Source of the DNA: Gluconacetobacter liquefaciens
GTDB taxonomy: Bacteria > Pseudomonadota > Alphaproteobacteria > Acetobacterales > Acetobacteraceae
Direction: 5' to 3'
DNA length: 64,000 bases
Assembly: GCF_003350405.1 (NCBI RefSeq)
Contig: NZ_QQAW01000002.1
Location: 248,001-312,000 of the forward strand
This document shows positions 35,626 through 46,340 of the stretch, piece after piece. A model generated the notes under the pieces. That model made no database searches. It was not told where the DNA came from and saw nothing but the letters and a program-made list of their open reading frames with translations. A program made the translations under genes and the position numbers. Numbering within the stretch: position 1 is the stretch's first letter; each line of letters opens with the position of its first letter.

Positions 35626-36975
35626 ATGGCCGCGTGCGCCTGTGCGCGGCGGCAGGGTGCGGCGATCGTGAGGGCAGGCGAAGGCGACGCGAGGAAGGTT
35701 TCCATCGGCGGTCCGGCGGGAAGCTATGGCTGGTCGCCGATCGTCATCATGGCGTTGCTGTTCTTCAGCATCGGCTTCGTGACCTGGCTGAACGGGCCGC
35801 TGATCACGTTCGTGCAGCTTGCTTTCAGCCTGAGCGATGTCGCGGCGTTTCTTGTACCATCCTGCTTTTATCTGGCTTATTTCATTTTCCCATTGCCAGC
35901 CACGCTGCTGGCGCGTCGGACCGGCCTGAAGGCCGGCATGGCGATTGCGCTGATGGTGATGGCGGCCGGTACGGCCCTGTTCGGCGAATGCGTGACCGGG
36001 CGCTGGTATTCCGGTGCGCTGGCCGGGCTGGGGGTGATCGGGGCCGGGCTGTCGTTGTTGCAGGTGACGGTGAATCCTTACGTCACGCTGCTGGGGCCGC
36101 ATGAACGTGCGGCGCAACGGATCGCGATCATGGGGACCGCGAACAAGTTCGCCGGCATTCTGGCGCCGCTAATCTTCGCCGCCCTGGTGATGCGCGATAT
36201 CGGCGGCATTGCGACCCTGGTGCAGGCCGCGCCCTCGACCGCGGCGCGCGAGGCTATCCTGTCGCAGTTTACCCGCGCCGTGCATGCGCCCTATCTGTTC
36301 ATGGCCGTGCTGCTGCTGGTGATGGCGGTATGGGTCCTGCGGTCGCGCCTGCCGGCGATCGGGATCGGGGGGGAGGTAGATGGGCCTGTCACGGGGCGTG
36401 ACGGGGGCCTGTTACTGCTGGCCCTGGGGGTGTTCAGCACGTTTCTGTATGTCGGCGTGGAGGTGATGGCCGGGGATGCGATCGGGCTGTATGGCCGGTC
36501 CTTCGGCCTGTCGCTGGACGTGACCAAATATTTTACCGCCGTGACGCTGGCGGCGATGCTGGCGGGATATCTGGCCGGGATGGTGATTGTGCCGCGCCGG
36601 GTGTCGCAGGAGCGTTATATGGCGGTCTCCTGCGCCATGGGGTTGGCCCTGTGCGGGGCAGCGTGGATGACGACGGGCCTGCTGTCCGTGCTGTGCGTGG
36701 CGCTGCTCGGCTTTGCCAATGCGATGATCATGCCGGCGCTGTTCCCGGTGGTGATGCGGGCGATGGGCCGGCATGCCGACCATGCCGCTGCCCTGCTGGT
36801 GATGGCGTTTTGCGGTGGGGGCGTGCTGCCGCAGGTTTTCGTGCATCTGGCGCGATCCTGCGGGGTGCAGGCGGCCTTTGTCGGGGTCGCGGGGCCGGCT
36901 TACCTGGTCATTCTGGCTTATTGCGGCCTGATGCTGCATCGGCGGGAGCGGTTGCCGGAGAGTCTATCGGGGTGA
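35626..36975 (+). CDS. MFS transporter, FucP/GluP (sugar:H+ symporter) family
   Basis: A 449-aa carrier with about 12 helices. ALLFFSIGFVTWLNGPLITFVQLAF is characteristic of the fucose/glucose-galactose permease family, and LLQVTVNPYVTLLG plus the RIAIMGTANKFAG loop support it. The substrate is probably a hexose or deoxyhexose. The N-terminal 40 residues are not conserved, so GTG 35671 is an alternative start. Its 3' end overlaps the convergent retropepsin gene by 68 bp. Confidence 0.85.
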   Translation: MAACACARRQGAAIVRAGEGDARKVSIGGPAGSYGWSPIVIMALLFFSIGFVTWLNGPLITFVQLAFSLSDVAAFLVPSCFYLAYFIFPLPATLLARRTGLKAGMAIALMVMAAGTALFGECVTGRWYSGALAGLGVIGAGLSLLQVTVNPYVTLLGPHERAAQRIAIMGTANKFAGILAPLIFAALVMRDIGGIATLVQAAPSTAAREAILSQFTRAVHAPYLFMAVLLLVMAVWVLRSRLPAIGIGGEVDGPVTGRDGGLLLLALGVFSTFLYVGVEVMAGDAIGLYGRSFGLSLDVTKYFTAVTLAAMLAGYLAGMVIVPRRVSQERYMAVSCAMGLALCGAAWMTTGLLSVLCVALLGFANAMIMPALFPVVMRAMGRHADHAAALLVMAFCGGGVLPQVFVHLARSCGVQAAFVGVAGPAYLVILAYCGLMLHRRERLPESLSG

Positions 36976-37879
36976 ACGGGCCGGTTGGCTGGACGAAGAT
37001 TTCGTTCCGCGCTCGGGGAATCCAGACCCGGTGACGGCGGAGGAATTCCGCACCCAGCAGGCTGTGATCGGTCTCGCTGACCGACATGACAGGATGCTCG
37101 AAGTGAAAGGGACCGATCTGGAAACTTTCGAAGCGATGCATGAACCGTACCAGCTTTTCGTCGTCGATTCCGAAGCCGATCCCTTTGTGGTCTTTGGCGA
37201 GATCGGCTTTCGTCACACCCGCGCCGCCTGCGTCATCGGTGGTGATCAGGGTGTGTTGCGCGCCGCTGTCGAGAATCGCGTCCATGGGATGACCGTCGAG
37301 TTTGACGCGGACGATGATCTTGGTCTGGTCGATGTGGTCTTCATCGGTGGGGACGCTGTAAAAGCCGCCGCTCCAGCGTGGGATGAGTCCCTTGCATCCC
37401 CGGACATCGTACAGATTGACCTGATGGTTCGGCAGGTCGAAGACGACATCGTAACTGGACAGAAAATCCGCTCCGAGCAGTCCGGCGACGGGAATTCCGT
37501 TGATTGCGCGGCCATCCATCATCTTGCCCACGGAGACGAAGGACACATCCGACACGGTGGCCGCGCCTAGCCCCATCGCGCGGGCCGTGACGACCGTGCC
37601 CAGGGTGTCGCCGCCCACGCCGCGCAGTTGGACCTGGCGGAATGTTGAATACAGGCCGAGCTTGTCCACCTGCTGCGGCCAGATGGCGGTGATCAGCGAA
37701 CCCGTATCGACGATGAATGCCACCGGGTGCCCGTTGATGGACGCCTTGACGATGGGGGAACCCTGCTCGTTCAGAACCGGCATATCGCCGACCGATGCGA
37801 TGGTGCAGGAGCCGTTCTCGGCACACGCGCTGAGAACGAAGGGGATGCAGAGCAGCGACCAGCGCAGGGAGCGAAGCAT
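36908..37879 (-). CDS. Lipoprotein with two tandem retropepsin-like aspartic protease domains
   Basis: A 323-aa predicted lipoprotein (signal peptide with lipobox LSAC, C19). Two retroviral-protease-like units follow: the first has FIVDTGS (D58) and LLGADFLSSYDVVFDL, the second AILDSGA (D204) and SLLGAEFLRRHRV. Each has the DT/SG catalytic loop and the later hydrophobic-Gly element of the family, so one chain could form a complete active site. An ATG 36 bp upstream is less likely because the lipobox sequence fits the shorter form. Periplasmic function unknown. Confidence 0.8.
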   Translation of the reverse strand: MLRSLRWSLLCIPFVLSACAENGSCTIASVGDMPVLNEQGSPIVKASINGHPVAFIVDTGSLITAIWPQQVDKLGLYSTFRQVQLRGVGGDTLGTVVTARAMGLGAATVSDVSFVSVGKMMDGRAINGIPVAGLLGADFLSSYDVVFDLPNHQVNLYDVRGCKGLIPRWSGGFYSVPTDEDHIDQTKIIVRVKLDGHPMDAILDSGAQHTLITTDDAGGAGVTKADLAKDHKGIGFGIDDEKLVRFMHRFESFQIGPFHFEHPVMSVSETDHSLLGAEFLRRHRVWIPRARNEIFVQPTGPFTPIDSPATAPADAASGRNKPE

Positions 37880-37938
37880 GCAGCCATAGTAGGGCCAGTC
37901 GGGAAATCCTGACAAGCCGCCGGCACCATGCCGCGCGT

Positions 37939-39084
37939 TCAGTCGGCCGCCTTGCCGGCGCGGGCGAACCAGGGGACCATGCGTCGCAGGGCCTCTTCCA
38001 GCCGGTCGGTCGAGACCGCGAAGCTGAAGCGCATGAAGCGGTTGCCTTCGACGGGATCGAAATCCAGTCCCGGCGCGGTGGCGACCCCGGTATCGGCCAG
38101 CAGCCGGGCGCAGAAGGCCAGGCTGTCATTCGTCAGGTGTCCGATATCGGCATAGATGTAGAAGGCGCCGTCGGGTGGGGCGATCCGCTCGATCCCGAGT
38201 TCCGGCAGGCGTTCCAGCAGCAGGTCGCGGTTATGGCGGTACATGCGGACATGGCCTTCCAGTTCCTCGCGGCAGTCGAAGGCGATGAGACCGGCATGCT
38301 GGCTGAGCGAGGGCGGTGTGAGGAACATGTTGCCCACGCGCGTCCGCACGGCCTCGATCAGCGATGGAGGGGCGACCAGCCAGCCCAGCCGCCAGCCGGC
38401 CATGCTGAAATATTTGGAGAAGCTGTTGACGACCAGGGCCTCCGGCTCGTCCTGCAGGATCGAGCGGACCGGGCCGACATAGCTGAGTCCGTGGTAGATC
38501 TCGTCGGACACGATGCGGATGCCCCGGTCCCGGCAGACGATGACGATGGCCTGCATCTGGGCATCCGACAGGATCGTGCCGGTGGGGTTGGCCGGGCTGG
38601 CGAGGATGATACCGTCGGGCGGCGGGTCCAGCGCCGCGATGGCGGCGGCTGAAAGCTGGAACCGCTCGGCCGGGCCGCAGGGGATTTCGACCGGTTCCAT
38701 ATAGAGCGCCCGCAGGGTGTTGCGATAGGCGACGTAGCCCGGTCGGGCCAATGCGATCCGGGCGCCGGGCGTGAAGGCGCTGTTCAGCGCCAGCACGAAG
38801 GCCGGCGAGGCGCCGCAGGTCAGCCAGATCTGCTCGGGCAGGACGGTGGCGCCGTAGGTTTCCAGGTAATGGCGGGCGATGCGCGCCTTCAGCGGCGTGC
38901 TTTCCCAATAACCCATGCCGTCGCTGTCGAGGATGCGGTGGGCTTCGGCGATCGCGGCTTTCGGTGCGCCGGTCGAGGGCTGGCCGAATTCCATATGCAC
39001 GATATCGCGCCCTTCCGCCGCCATCTGGTGGGCCAGCGTGCTGAGGCCGACGGCATGGAAGGGATCGATACGGGGGACGGTCAT
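37939..39084 (-). CDS. PLP-dependent class I aminotransferase
   Basis: A 381-aa fold-type I aminotransferase. The PLP lysine is in NSFSKYFSMAGWRLGW, with ASPANPTGT, SDEIYHGLSY and the C-terminal RFSFAVS arginine. ATG 39084 is preferred because GAGG lies 8 bp upstream. The frame continues to 39303 without family similarity. It resembles broad-specificity aspartate/aromatic aminotransferases. It sits downstream of the sugar porter on the same strand with an 80-bp gap, and no pathway is evident. Confidence 0.87.
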   Translation of the reverse strand: MTVPRIDPFHAVGLSTLAHQMAAEGRDIVHMEFGQPSTGAPKAAIAEAHRILDSDGMGYWESTPLKARIARHYLETYGATVLPEQIWLTCGASPAFVLALNSAFTPGARIALARPGYVAYRNTLRALYMEPVEIPCGPAERFQLSAAAIAALDPPPDGIILASPANPTGTILSDAQMQAIVIVCRDRGIRIVSDEIYHGLSYVGPVRSILQDEPEALVVNSFSKYFSMAGWRLGWLVAPPSLIEAVRTRVGNMFLTPPSLSQHAGLIAFDCREELEGHVRMYRHNRDLLLERLPELGIERIAPPDGAFYIYADIGHLTNDSLAFCARLLADTGVATAPGLDFDPVEGNRFMRFSFAVSTDRLEEALRRMVPWFARAGKAAD

Positions 39085-39166
39085 GGGCGGGGCCTCGTCC
39101 GGAGTGGCGAACCCTGTCGGCATAGTCGCCATGCCGGCCTCCGGCAAGCTGTCGGATCGGACGCCG

Positions 39167-40558
39167 TCAGCGCGCCCGGCCGAGCCGGTGGCCGCTGGCC
39201 GTGCGCAGGAAGGTGCCTTCGCGGAGCCGGCCCTCGATTTCCTCCAGCGACAGGCCGCGCGTTTCGGGGACGAAGCGCAGCACGAACAGGAAGGCCAGCG
39301 CATTGACTAGGCCGAACAGCAGAAAAGTGCCCCCCGCGCCGAAGCTCTGGACCATCGACAGGGTGGTGAGCGAGATCAGCAGGTCGGCCGCCCAATGCGC
39401 GGCCGCCACCAGGCCCATGCCCTTGCCGCGCACCGACAGCGGAAAGACCTCGGCCCCGATGATCCAGATGGTGACCGACAGGCTGCCGACATTGAGCACC
39501 GCATAGCCGAGCAGGGCCGCGACCATCAGCCAGGGATGGGATGTGCCCGTGGCCTGCATATGGAACAGTTCGGCCAGAACCAGCAGGCACAGGCTGGCGC
39601 CGGGCAGGAACCACAGCAGCAGGGCCCGTCGGCCGATCGCCTCGACCGCCCAGTTGCCGAACAGCGTCGCCACGATGATTGCCACGCCCACTGCGACCGA
39701 GGTGAGGAGCGCCGAGCCCTCGCCGAAGCCAGCGCCGGAGAAGATGGTGGGGGCGTAATAGAGGACGGCATTGATGCCGCTGAGCTGGCAGAGCAGGGCG
39801 ACGCCGACCGCCGCGACCAGGGCGGGGCGGATCCAGGGGCGGGCCAGTTCCGACCACGGGGCCTGCCGGTCGTGCGCGTCGATGATGCTTTGCAGTTCCT
39901 GCTCCGCCGTGCGGTGGCTGGAGCGGACCCGGCGCAGGACGGTGCGCGCCCCGTCGAAATCGCCCCGCATGGCCAGCCAGCGCGGACTGTTGGGCAGGAA
40001 GGCCATGCCCAGCAGCAGGATCACGGCGGGAATGATCCCGAGGCCGAACATGAGCCGCCAGCTTTCATGGCGCAGCAGGTAGCCGGCGATGTAGGAGACC
40101 AGGATGCCGGAGACCACCGCGAACTGGAACAGGCCCACCAGGCGCCCACGCCGGTGGGCCGGAGCGAGTTCGGAAATATAGAGCGGCACGATCTGCGACG
40201 CGGCCCCCACCGCCAGGCCCAGCACGAAGCGCGCCACGGTGAGCATCGAGGTGCTGTCGGCCAGGGCGGCGACGAGCGTGCCGATGATGAAGATGGCGGC
40301 CGCCACCATCACGGTGCGTCGGCGGCCGCAACGGTCGGACAGCGGCGCCGCCCCCATGCAGCCGACCAGCGCGCCGGCGATGATGGCCGAGGTGACGATC
40401 TGCTGGCCGCCGATATCCAGGTGGAATTGCGGGGTGATCTGCAGCAGGGCCGCCGAGATGATGCCGGTATCGTAGCCGAACAGCAGGCCGCCCGCGGCGG
40501 AAATGCCCGCGATGACGTTGATGAGCAGCTTTGACTGCGGATTTTCTTTTTCATTCAT
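39167..40558 (-). CDS. MFS sugar porter (GalP/XylE type)
   Basis: A 463-aa carrier with 12 helices. The sugar-porter signatures are present: GGLLFGYDTGIISAAL, SDRCGRRRT, RFVLGLAVGAASQIVPLYISELAPAHRRGRLV, and PETRGLSLEEIE at the C terminus. GINAVLYYAPTIF is typical of hexose/pentose:H+ symporters. The gene is transcribed leftward from a 279-bp region shared with pckA, in which a 13-bp palindrome (GATAA TTT TTATC, 40645-40657) lies 87 bp upstream of the start. Confidence 0.9.
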   Translation of the reverse strand: MNEKENPQSKLLINVIAGISAAGGLLFGYDTGIISAALLQITPQFHLDIGGQQIVTSAIIAGALVGCMGAAPLSDRCGRRRTVMVAAAIFIIGTLVAALADSTSMLTVARFVLGLAVGAASQIVPLYISELAPAHRRGRLVGLFQFAVVSGILVSYIAGYLLRHESWRLMFGLGIIPAVILLLGMAFLPNSPRWLAMRGDFDGARTVLRRVRSSHRTAEQELQSIIDAHDRQAPWSELARPWIRPALVAAVGVALLCQLSGINAVLYYAPTIFSGAGFGEGSALLTSVAVGVAIIVATLFGNWAVEAIGRRALLLWFLPGASLCLLVLAELFHMQATGTSHPWLMVAALLGYAVLNVGSLSVTIWIIGAEVFPLSVRGKGMGLVAAAHWAADLLISLTTLSMVQSFGAGGTFLLFGLVNALAFLFVLRFVPETRGLSLEEIEGRLREGTFLRTASGHRLGRAR

Positions 40559-40644
40559 CCAATTATTTTATGAAGAGATTGGACAAAAATCAAAGAAAAG
40601 CCGGGTGGCCGTTATAAAAAGACAGCAATCCCAGGCGGGTTTGT

Positions 40645-40760
40645 GATAATTTTTATCGTCCTGCAAGAAACTTTTCGGACGGATGGCGTGCAGTCGGAAG
40701 GGTGATAACGGGGAAGGGGGAGATATAGTTGGGGATGATCAATCACGTATTTGTGATTGA
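40645..40760. promoter_or_regulatory. Two palindromes in the divergent sugar porter / pckA region
   Basis: The 279-bp AT-richer spacer holds GATAA-TTT-TTATC (40645-40657) and, nearer pckA, a perfect dyad TCAATCAC (40739-40746), 6-bp spacer, GTGATTGA (40753-40760). The second lies 78 bp before the pckA start. Both look like transcription-factor sites. No regulator gene is adjacent to suggest which protein binds. Confidence 0.5.
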
Positions 40761-40837
40761 GAGATCTGATGTCGATCAGGAAGTTGCCATGCTGATCGGG
40801 TCACACTTGTCATTCCGGGGCGACACACCGGGGAACA

Positions 40838-42478
40838 ATGATCAGGAAACGGAAAAGAATGAACAGCAATAAGATCTTCCGGCCTGCGGATTCAGAAGAC
40901 GCGATAGCGGGAACCGGCCTGCGCCATGCCGGGGCAGTTCATGCCAACCTTCATGCGCCCGAACTGATCGGGCATGCGATCCGCCGGGAGGAAGGCGCGT
41001 TGTCCTCCGGTGGGGCGCTGATGGTGCGCACGGGCCTGCATACAGGTCGTTCGGCGCAGGACAAGTTCATCGTCGACGAACCCTCGACGCGCGACGGTGT
41101 CTGGTGGGGGAGCATCAATGCCGCCCTGCCGAGGGAGGCGTTCCAGCGGGCCTGCGATTATGTGCGCGGCTATCTGGAAGGGCAGGAGTTGTTCATCCAG
41201 GATCTGTACGCGGGGGCCGATCCGGCCCATCGCATCCGGGTGCGTCTGGTGACGACCCATGCCTGGCACGCGCTGTTCGCGCGCAACATGTTCATTCGGC
41301 CCCCGACGGCCGAACTGGCGGCGTTCGTGCCGGATTTCGTGATCCTGCATGCGCCCGACCTCGCGCTCGACCCGGCGACGCATGGGGTGCGGAGTTCCAC
41401 CGGCGTGATCCTGTCGCTGGAGCAGCGGCTGGTGGTGATCGCGGGCACCCAATATGCCGGGGAGATCAAGAAATCCATTTTCACGGTCATGAACTGGCTG
41501 CTGCCGGAACAGGACGTGATGCCGATGCATTGCTCGGCCAATATCGGGCCTGGCGGCGAAGTGGCCCTGTTCTTCGGCCTGTCGGGCACCGGCAAGACCA
41601 CGCTGTCGTCCGACGCCGCGCGCCAGTTGATCGGCGATGACGAGCATGGCTGGTCGCGGGACGGTGTGTTCAACGTCGAAGGGGGCTGTTACGCCAAGGT
41701 GATCGGCCTGGCGCGGGAAGCGGAGCCCGAGATATGGGACGCATCGCACCGGTTCGGCACCGTGCTGGAAAACGTGATGGCTGCTCGCGATGGTGTGCCG
41801 GACTTCATGGATGGTGGCCTGACGGAGAACACGCGCGCCTGCTATCCGATCGATTTCGTGGCTAATGCCAGCCCGGACGGGCGAGGCGGCGTGCCGCGCC
41901 ATGTGGTGATGCTCACGGCCGATGCATTCGGCGTGCTGCCGCCCATCGCGCGGCTGACGCCCGCGCAGGCGGTGTATCATTTCCTGTCGGGTTATACGGC
42001 GCGGATCGCCGGGACCGAGAAGGGGCTGGGCAAGGAGCCGCAGGCGACCTTCAGCGCCTGTTTCGGCGCGCCGTTCCTGCCGCGCCCGCCGGAACTGTAT
42101 GGCGCGCAACTGGCGGCCAGCCTGGCGCGGACGCCGGTGACGTGCTGGCTGGTGAATACGGGCTGGACCGGCGGCCCCTATGGGACCGGACGGAGAATCG
42201 CGCTGGCGCAGACGCGCGCGCTGGTCAACGCCGCGCTGGACGGGCGGTTGGACGACGTGCCGTTTCGGGTGGAAGAGCATTTCGGCCTGTCGATTCCCAC
42301 CCATGTGCCCGGCGTGCCCGACACTCTGCTGGACCCGGCTTCGACCTGGGATGATCCGGCGGCCTATGCCCGTGCGGCGGCCGATCTTGCGGCGCGGTTC
42401 GCGCAGAATTTCGAGACCTTCCGGGAGGGGTGTGCGCCCGAGGTTCGGGAGGCTGCGATCCGTCCCCGCGCATCGTGA
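40838..42478 (+). CDS. pckA: Phosphoenolpyruvate carboxykinase (ATP)
   Basis: A 546-aa gluconeogenic enzyme that decarboxylates and phosphorylates oxaloacetate to PEP with ATP. GLSGTGKTTLSSD is the kinase-1a P-loop. FNVEGGCYAKVI and the ENTRACYPIDF region complete the metal and nucleotide site. ATG 40838 gives the longest form and ATG 40859 is an alternative, with neither having a strong ribosome site. A perfect 22-bp palindrome upstream suggests carbon-source regulation. Confidence 0.95.
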   Translation: MIRKRKRMNSNKIFRPADSEDAIAGTGLRHAGAVHANLHAPELIGHAIRREEGALSSGGALMVRTGLHTGRSAQDKFIVDEPSTRDGVWWGSINAALPREAFQRACDYVRGYLEGQELFIQDLYAGADPAHRIRVRLVTTHAWHALFARNMFIRPPTAELAAFVPDFVILHAPDLALDPATHGVRSSTGVILSLEQRLVVIAGTQYAGEIKKSIFTVMNWLLPEQDVMPMHCSANIGPGGEVALFFGLSGTGKTTLSSDAARQLIGDDEHGWSRDGVFNVEGGCYAKVIGLAREAEPEIWDASHRFGTVLENVMAARDGVPDFMDGGLTENTRACYPIDFVANASPDGRGGVPRHVVMLTADAFGVLPPIARLTPAQAVYHFLSGYTARIAGTEKGLGKEPQATFSACFGAPFLPRPPELYGAQLAASLARTPVTCWLVNTGWTGGPYGTGRRIALAQTRALVNAALDGRLDDVPFRVEEHFGLSIPTHVPGVPDTLLDPASTWDDPAAYARAAADLAARFAQNFETFREGCAPEVREAAIRPRAS

Positions 42479-42594
42479 CCGGTGCGGGCGGGTCGAGGGG
42501 ACGGCCCGCCCGTCGCGCGACAATGTGACGTGCCGTATGGCCCGGCGATGCGGCTTGCTCTTGACCCCGGCCCTTGGGGCAGGATTAAGATCGC

Positions 42595-42697
42595 GCCGTT
42601 CTCCGGGGAGTCGCATGCGAGCGGCTGAGAGAGGGGTGTTTTCCCCCTGACCCGTCGAACCTGATCCGGGTCATGCCGGCGAAGGGATGGGAATTGA
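42595..42697 (+). promoter_or_regulatory. TPP (THI-box) riboswitch
   Basis: The thiamine-pyrophosphate aptamer is recognisable: CGGGGAG near the 5' side, CTGAGA at 42625-42630, GACCC with GAACCTGATCCGGGTC, and the closing AAGGGATGGGAA. It lies about 75 bp before the thiC start. It should lower thiC expression when thiamine pyrophosphate is plentiful, probably at translation, since no terminator follows it. Confidence 0.95.
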
Positions 42698-42727
42698 GCG
42701 CGGTGCTGCGATGTGCCGCCGTCATGA

Positions 42728-44653
<1,926 letters not shown>

Positions 44654-44660
44654 GATTTCT

Positions 44661-44682
44661 GTTCTTTTTTGAAAAAAAGAAC
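44661..44682 (+). terminator. AT-rich hairpin after thiC
   Basis: GTTCTTTTTT (44661-44670) and AAAAAAAGAAC (44672-44682) form a self-complementary element 8 bp after the thiC stop. It has long A and T tracts instead of a GC stem. It sits in the 78-bp gap between convergent genes and may stop transcription from both sides. Confidence 0.6.
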
Positions 44683-44731
44683 CAAAAAACTTTTGATCTG
44701 TTAAAGGTTGTCCTGCGGGCGTCGTAAAACC

Positions 44732-46234
44732 CTAAATGGATAAAAGTCTTTTTTCTTCTTTTTCTTCAGAAAAAGAAGATTTTCCTGCCGCCGCACGAAA
44801 CCGGGCGGTGGCAGGATCCGCCTCGTAAAAATCGGCCATGGGGTAGGGCGCCCGGGCCAGTTCGTCCACTGCCGCGATGATTTTTGCCGCTTTCGCGTCA
44901 TCCATCAGCACGCTGAAATTCAGGCGTGTCCAGCCGGGTTTGCGCATTTCCTCGCCCGACAGGATCGCGGCGCGCAGGGCGTCGGACGCCGTACGATCGA
45001 TCCCCAGCAGGCGGTGGGCGTAGGGGCCGGCGCAGGCGCAGCCGCCCCTGGCCTGGATGCCGTAGCAATCGGACAGCATGCGGGTGAAGAGTTGCTGGTG
45101 GATCATGCCGCCGCGCTGCCGGTCGTGGATCTGCATCGAGAAGATCGGCAGCCGCCGTGCGGCGGCCGGGTTGCCGAGGATGACGAGATTGGGGTTGTGG
45201 TCCCAGACCGCGCGGGCTGCGAGATAGAGCGTATCATTGCGGGTGTTCATGAAATCCTGCCCGATCGCGTCCTTGACCAGGAAGGCGAGGGCGGCGCGGA
45301 TATCGCCGACCACGTTGGGGGTGCCGGCTTCCTCGCGTGTGGCGATGCCGTCGGCGTAATCGTGGCCCCAGGGGGAGACGAAGCGCACCGTGCCGCCGCC
45401 CGTCACGACCGGACGGGTCAGCGTCACGGCCGCGTCGCGGATGATCGTGATGCCCGAGGCGCCCGGACCGCCGATGAATTTGTGCGGCGACACCACGATG
45501 GCGTCTTTTTCCCAAGGCGTGTTGGGCTTCATGTCGATGGGCAGATAGGGGCCGCCGCCGGCATAGTCCCAGACCGCGAGGGCGCCATTGGCTTTCAGCA
45601 GCGCCGTGACCGCGTCGATGTCGGTGATGATGCCGGTGACGTTGGAAGCGGCCGAGAAAGCACCGATTTTCAGGCGTGACGAGCCGGCTTCCGCAAGGGC
45701 TGCCGCGAGATGGGCGAGATCGGGTCCGCCCTCCGGGGCCTCGTCGATTTCCACGATCTCGGCACCGCTTTCGCGCCACGGCAGGATGTTGGAATGGTGC
45801 TCGTAAGGGCCGATGAAGACGACGGGGGCGGAACCGTTGCGCACCGCCTCCGGCACGCCCAGCAGGGACACCAGCCGGTTCAGCCCCGCCGTGGCGCCGG
45901 CCCCGGTGAAGATGGTCGAAAATCCTGCGTCGGCGCCGCATAAAAGGGCGATGGTAGCCCGCGCCGCGTGGCGCAGGCGGCTGACATGCCGGCCGCAGAA
46001 CGAGGCTTCGGTATGGCTGTTGGCGTACCAGGGGAGGACGTGATTCATCACGAACTCCTCGACCTGGCGCACGGCCCGGCCCGAGGCCACGTAATCGGCA
46101 TAGATCAGCTTTTGGGTGCCGAAGGGGCCGGGAATGGGGGCGCCTTCTCCGATCAGGCCGGCACGGAGGCCGTCCAGGCCGCCCGCGCGCAGTGACATCG
46201 TGAAATCCGAGAAGAGATCCTGCCCGTCGCGCAT
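44732..46234 (-). CDS. Class V aminotransferase (cysteine desulfurase/selenocysteine lyase-like)
   Basis: A 500-aa fold-type I PLP enzyme. The lysine is in VSPHKFIGGPGASG. YADYVASGR, NSHTEASFCGRHV, FTGAGATAGLNRL and the catalytic-loop-like ARGGCACAG segment point to the class V family. It is about 100 aa longer than IscS. The last 15 residues are encoded by an AT-hairpin (44755-44778) and may be a late extension. It is divergent from an AsnC-type regulator 106 bp away. The substrate is unknown; sulfur transfer is possible. Confidence 0.8.
   Translation of the reverse strand: MRDGQDLFSDFTMSLRAGGLDGLRAGLIGEGAPIPGPFGTQKLIYADYVASGRAVRQVEEFVMNHVLPWYANSHTEASFCGRHVSRLRHAARATIALLCGADAGFSTIFTGAGATAGLNRLVSLLGVPEAVRNGSAPVVFIGPYEHHSNILPWRESGAEIVEIDEAPEGGPDLAHLAAALAEAGSSRLKIGAFSAASNVTGIITDIDAVTALLKANGALAVWDYAGGGPYLPIDMKPNTPWEKDAIVVSPHKFIGGPGASGITIIRDAAVTLTRPVVTGGGTVRFVSPWGHDYADGIATREEAGTPNVVGDIRAALAFLVKDAIGQDFMNTRNDTLYLAARAVWDHNPNLVILGNPAAARRLPIFSMQIHDRQRGGMIHQQLFTRMLSDCYGIQARGGCACAGPYAHRLLGIDRTASDALRAAILSGEEMRKPGWTRLNFSVLMDDAKAAKIIAAVDELARAPYPMADFYEADPATARFRAAAGKSSFSEEKEEKRLLSI
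44755..44778. repeat. AT-hairpin inside the 3' end of the class V aminotransferase gene
   Basis: CTTCTTTTTC (44755-44764) and GAAAAAGAAG (44769-44778) are perfect 10-bp arms around a 4-bp loop. It looks like a second intrinsic terminator, but it lies inside the coding frame and supplies the Ser/Glu/Lys-rich C terminus. Confidence 0.6.
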
Positions 46235-46340
46235 CGCCGTTTGCCTCCTTCAATGGGTGGCAAAAAATAGACGGGATCTGGTGGAAGAACTTTATCGTTT
46301 TCTTGATTGAAGCGGTCGGAATTGGGTCATATGATCGGTT

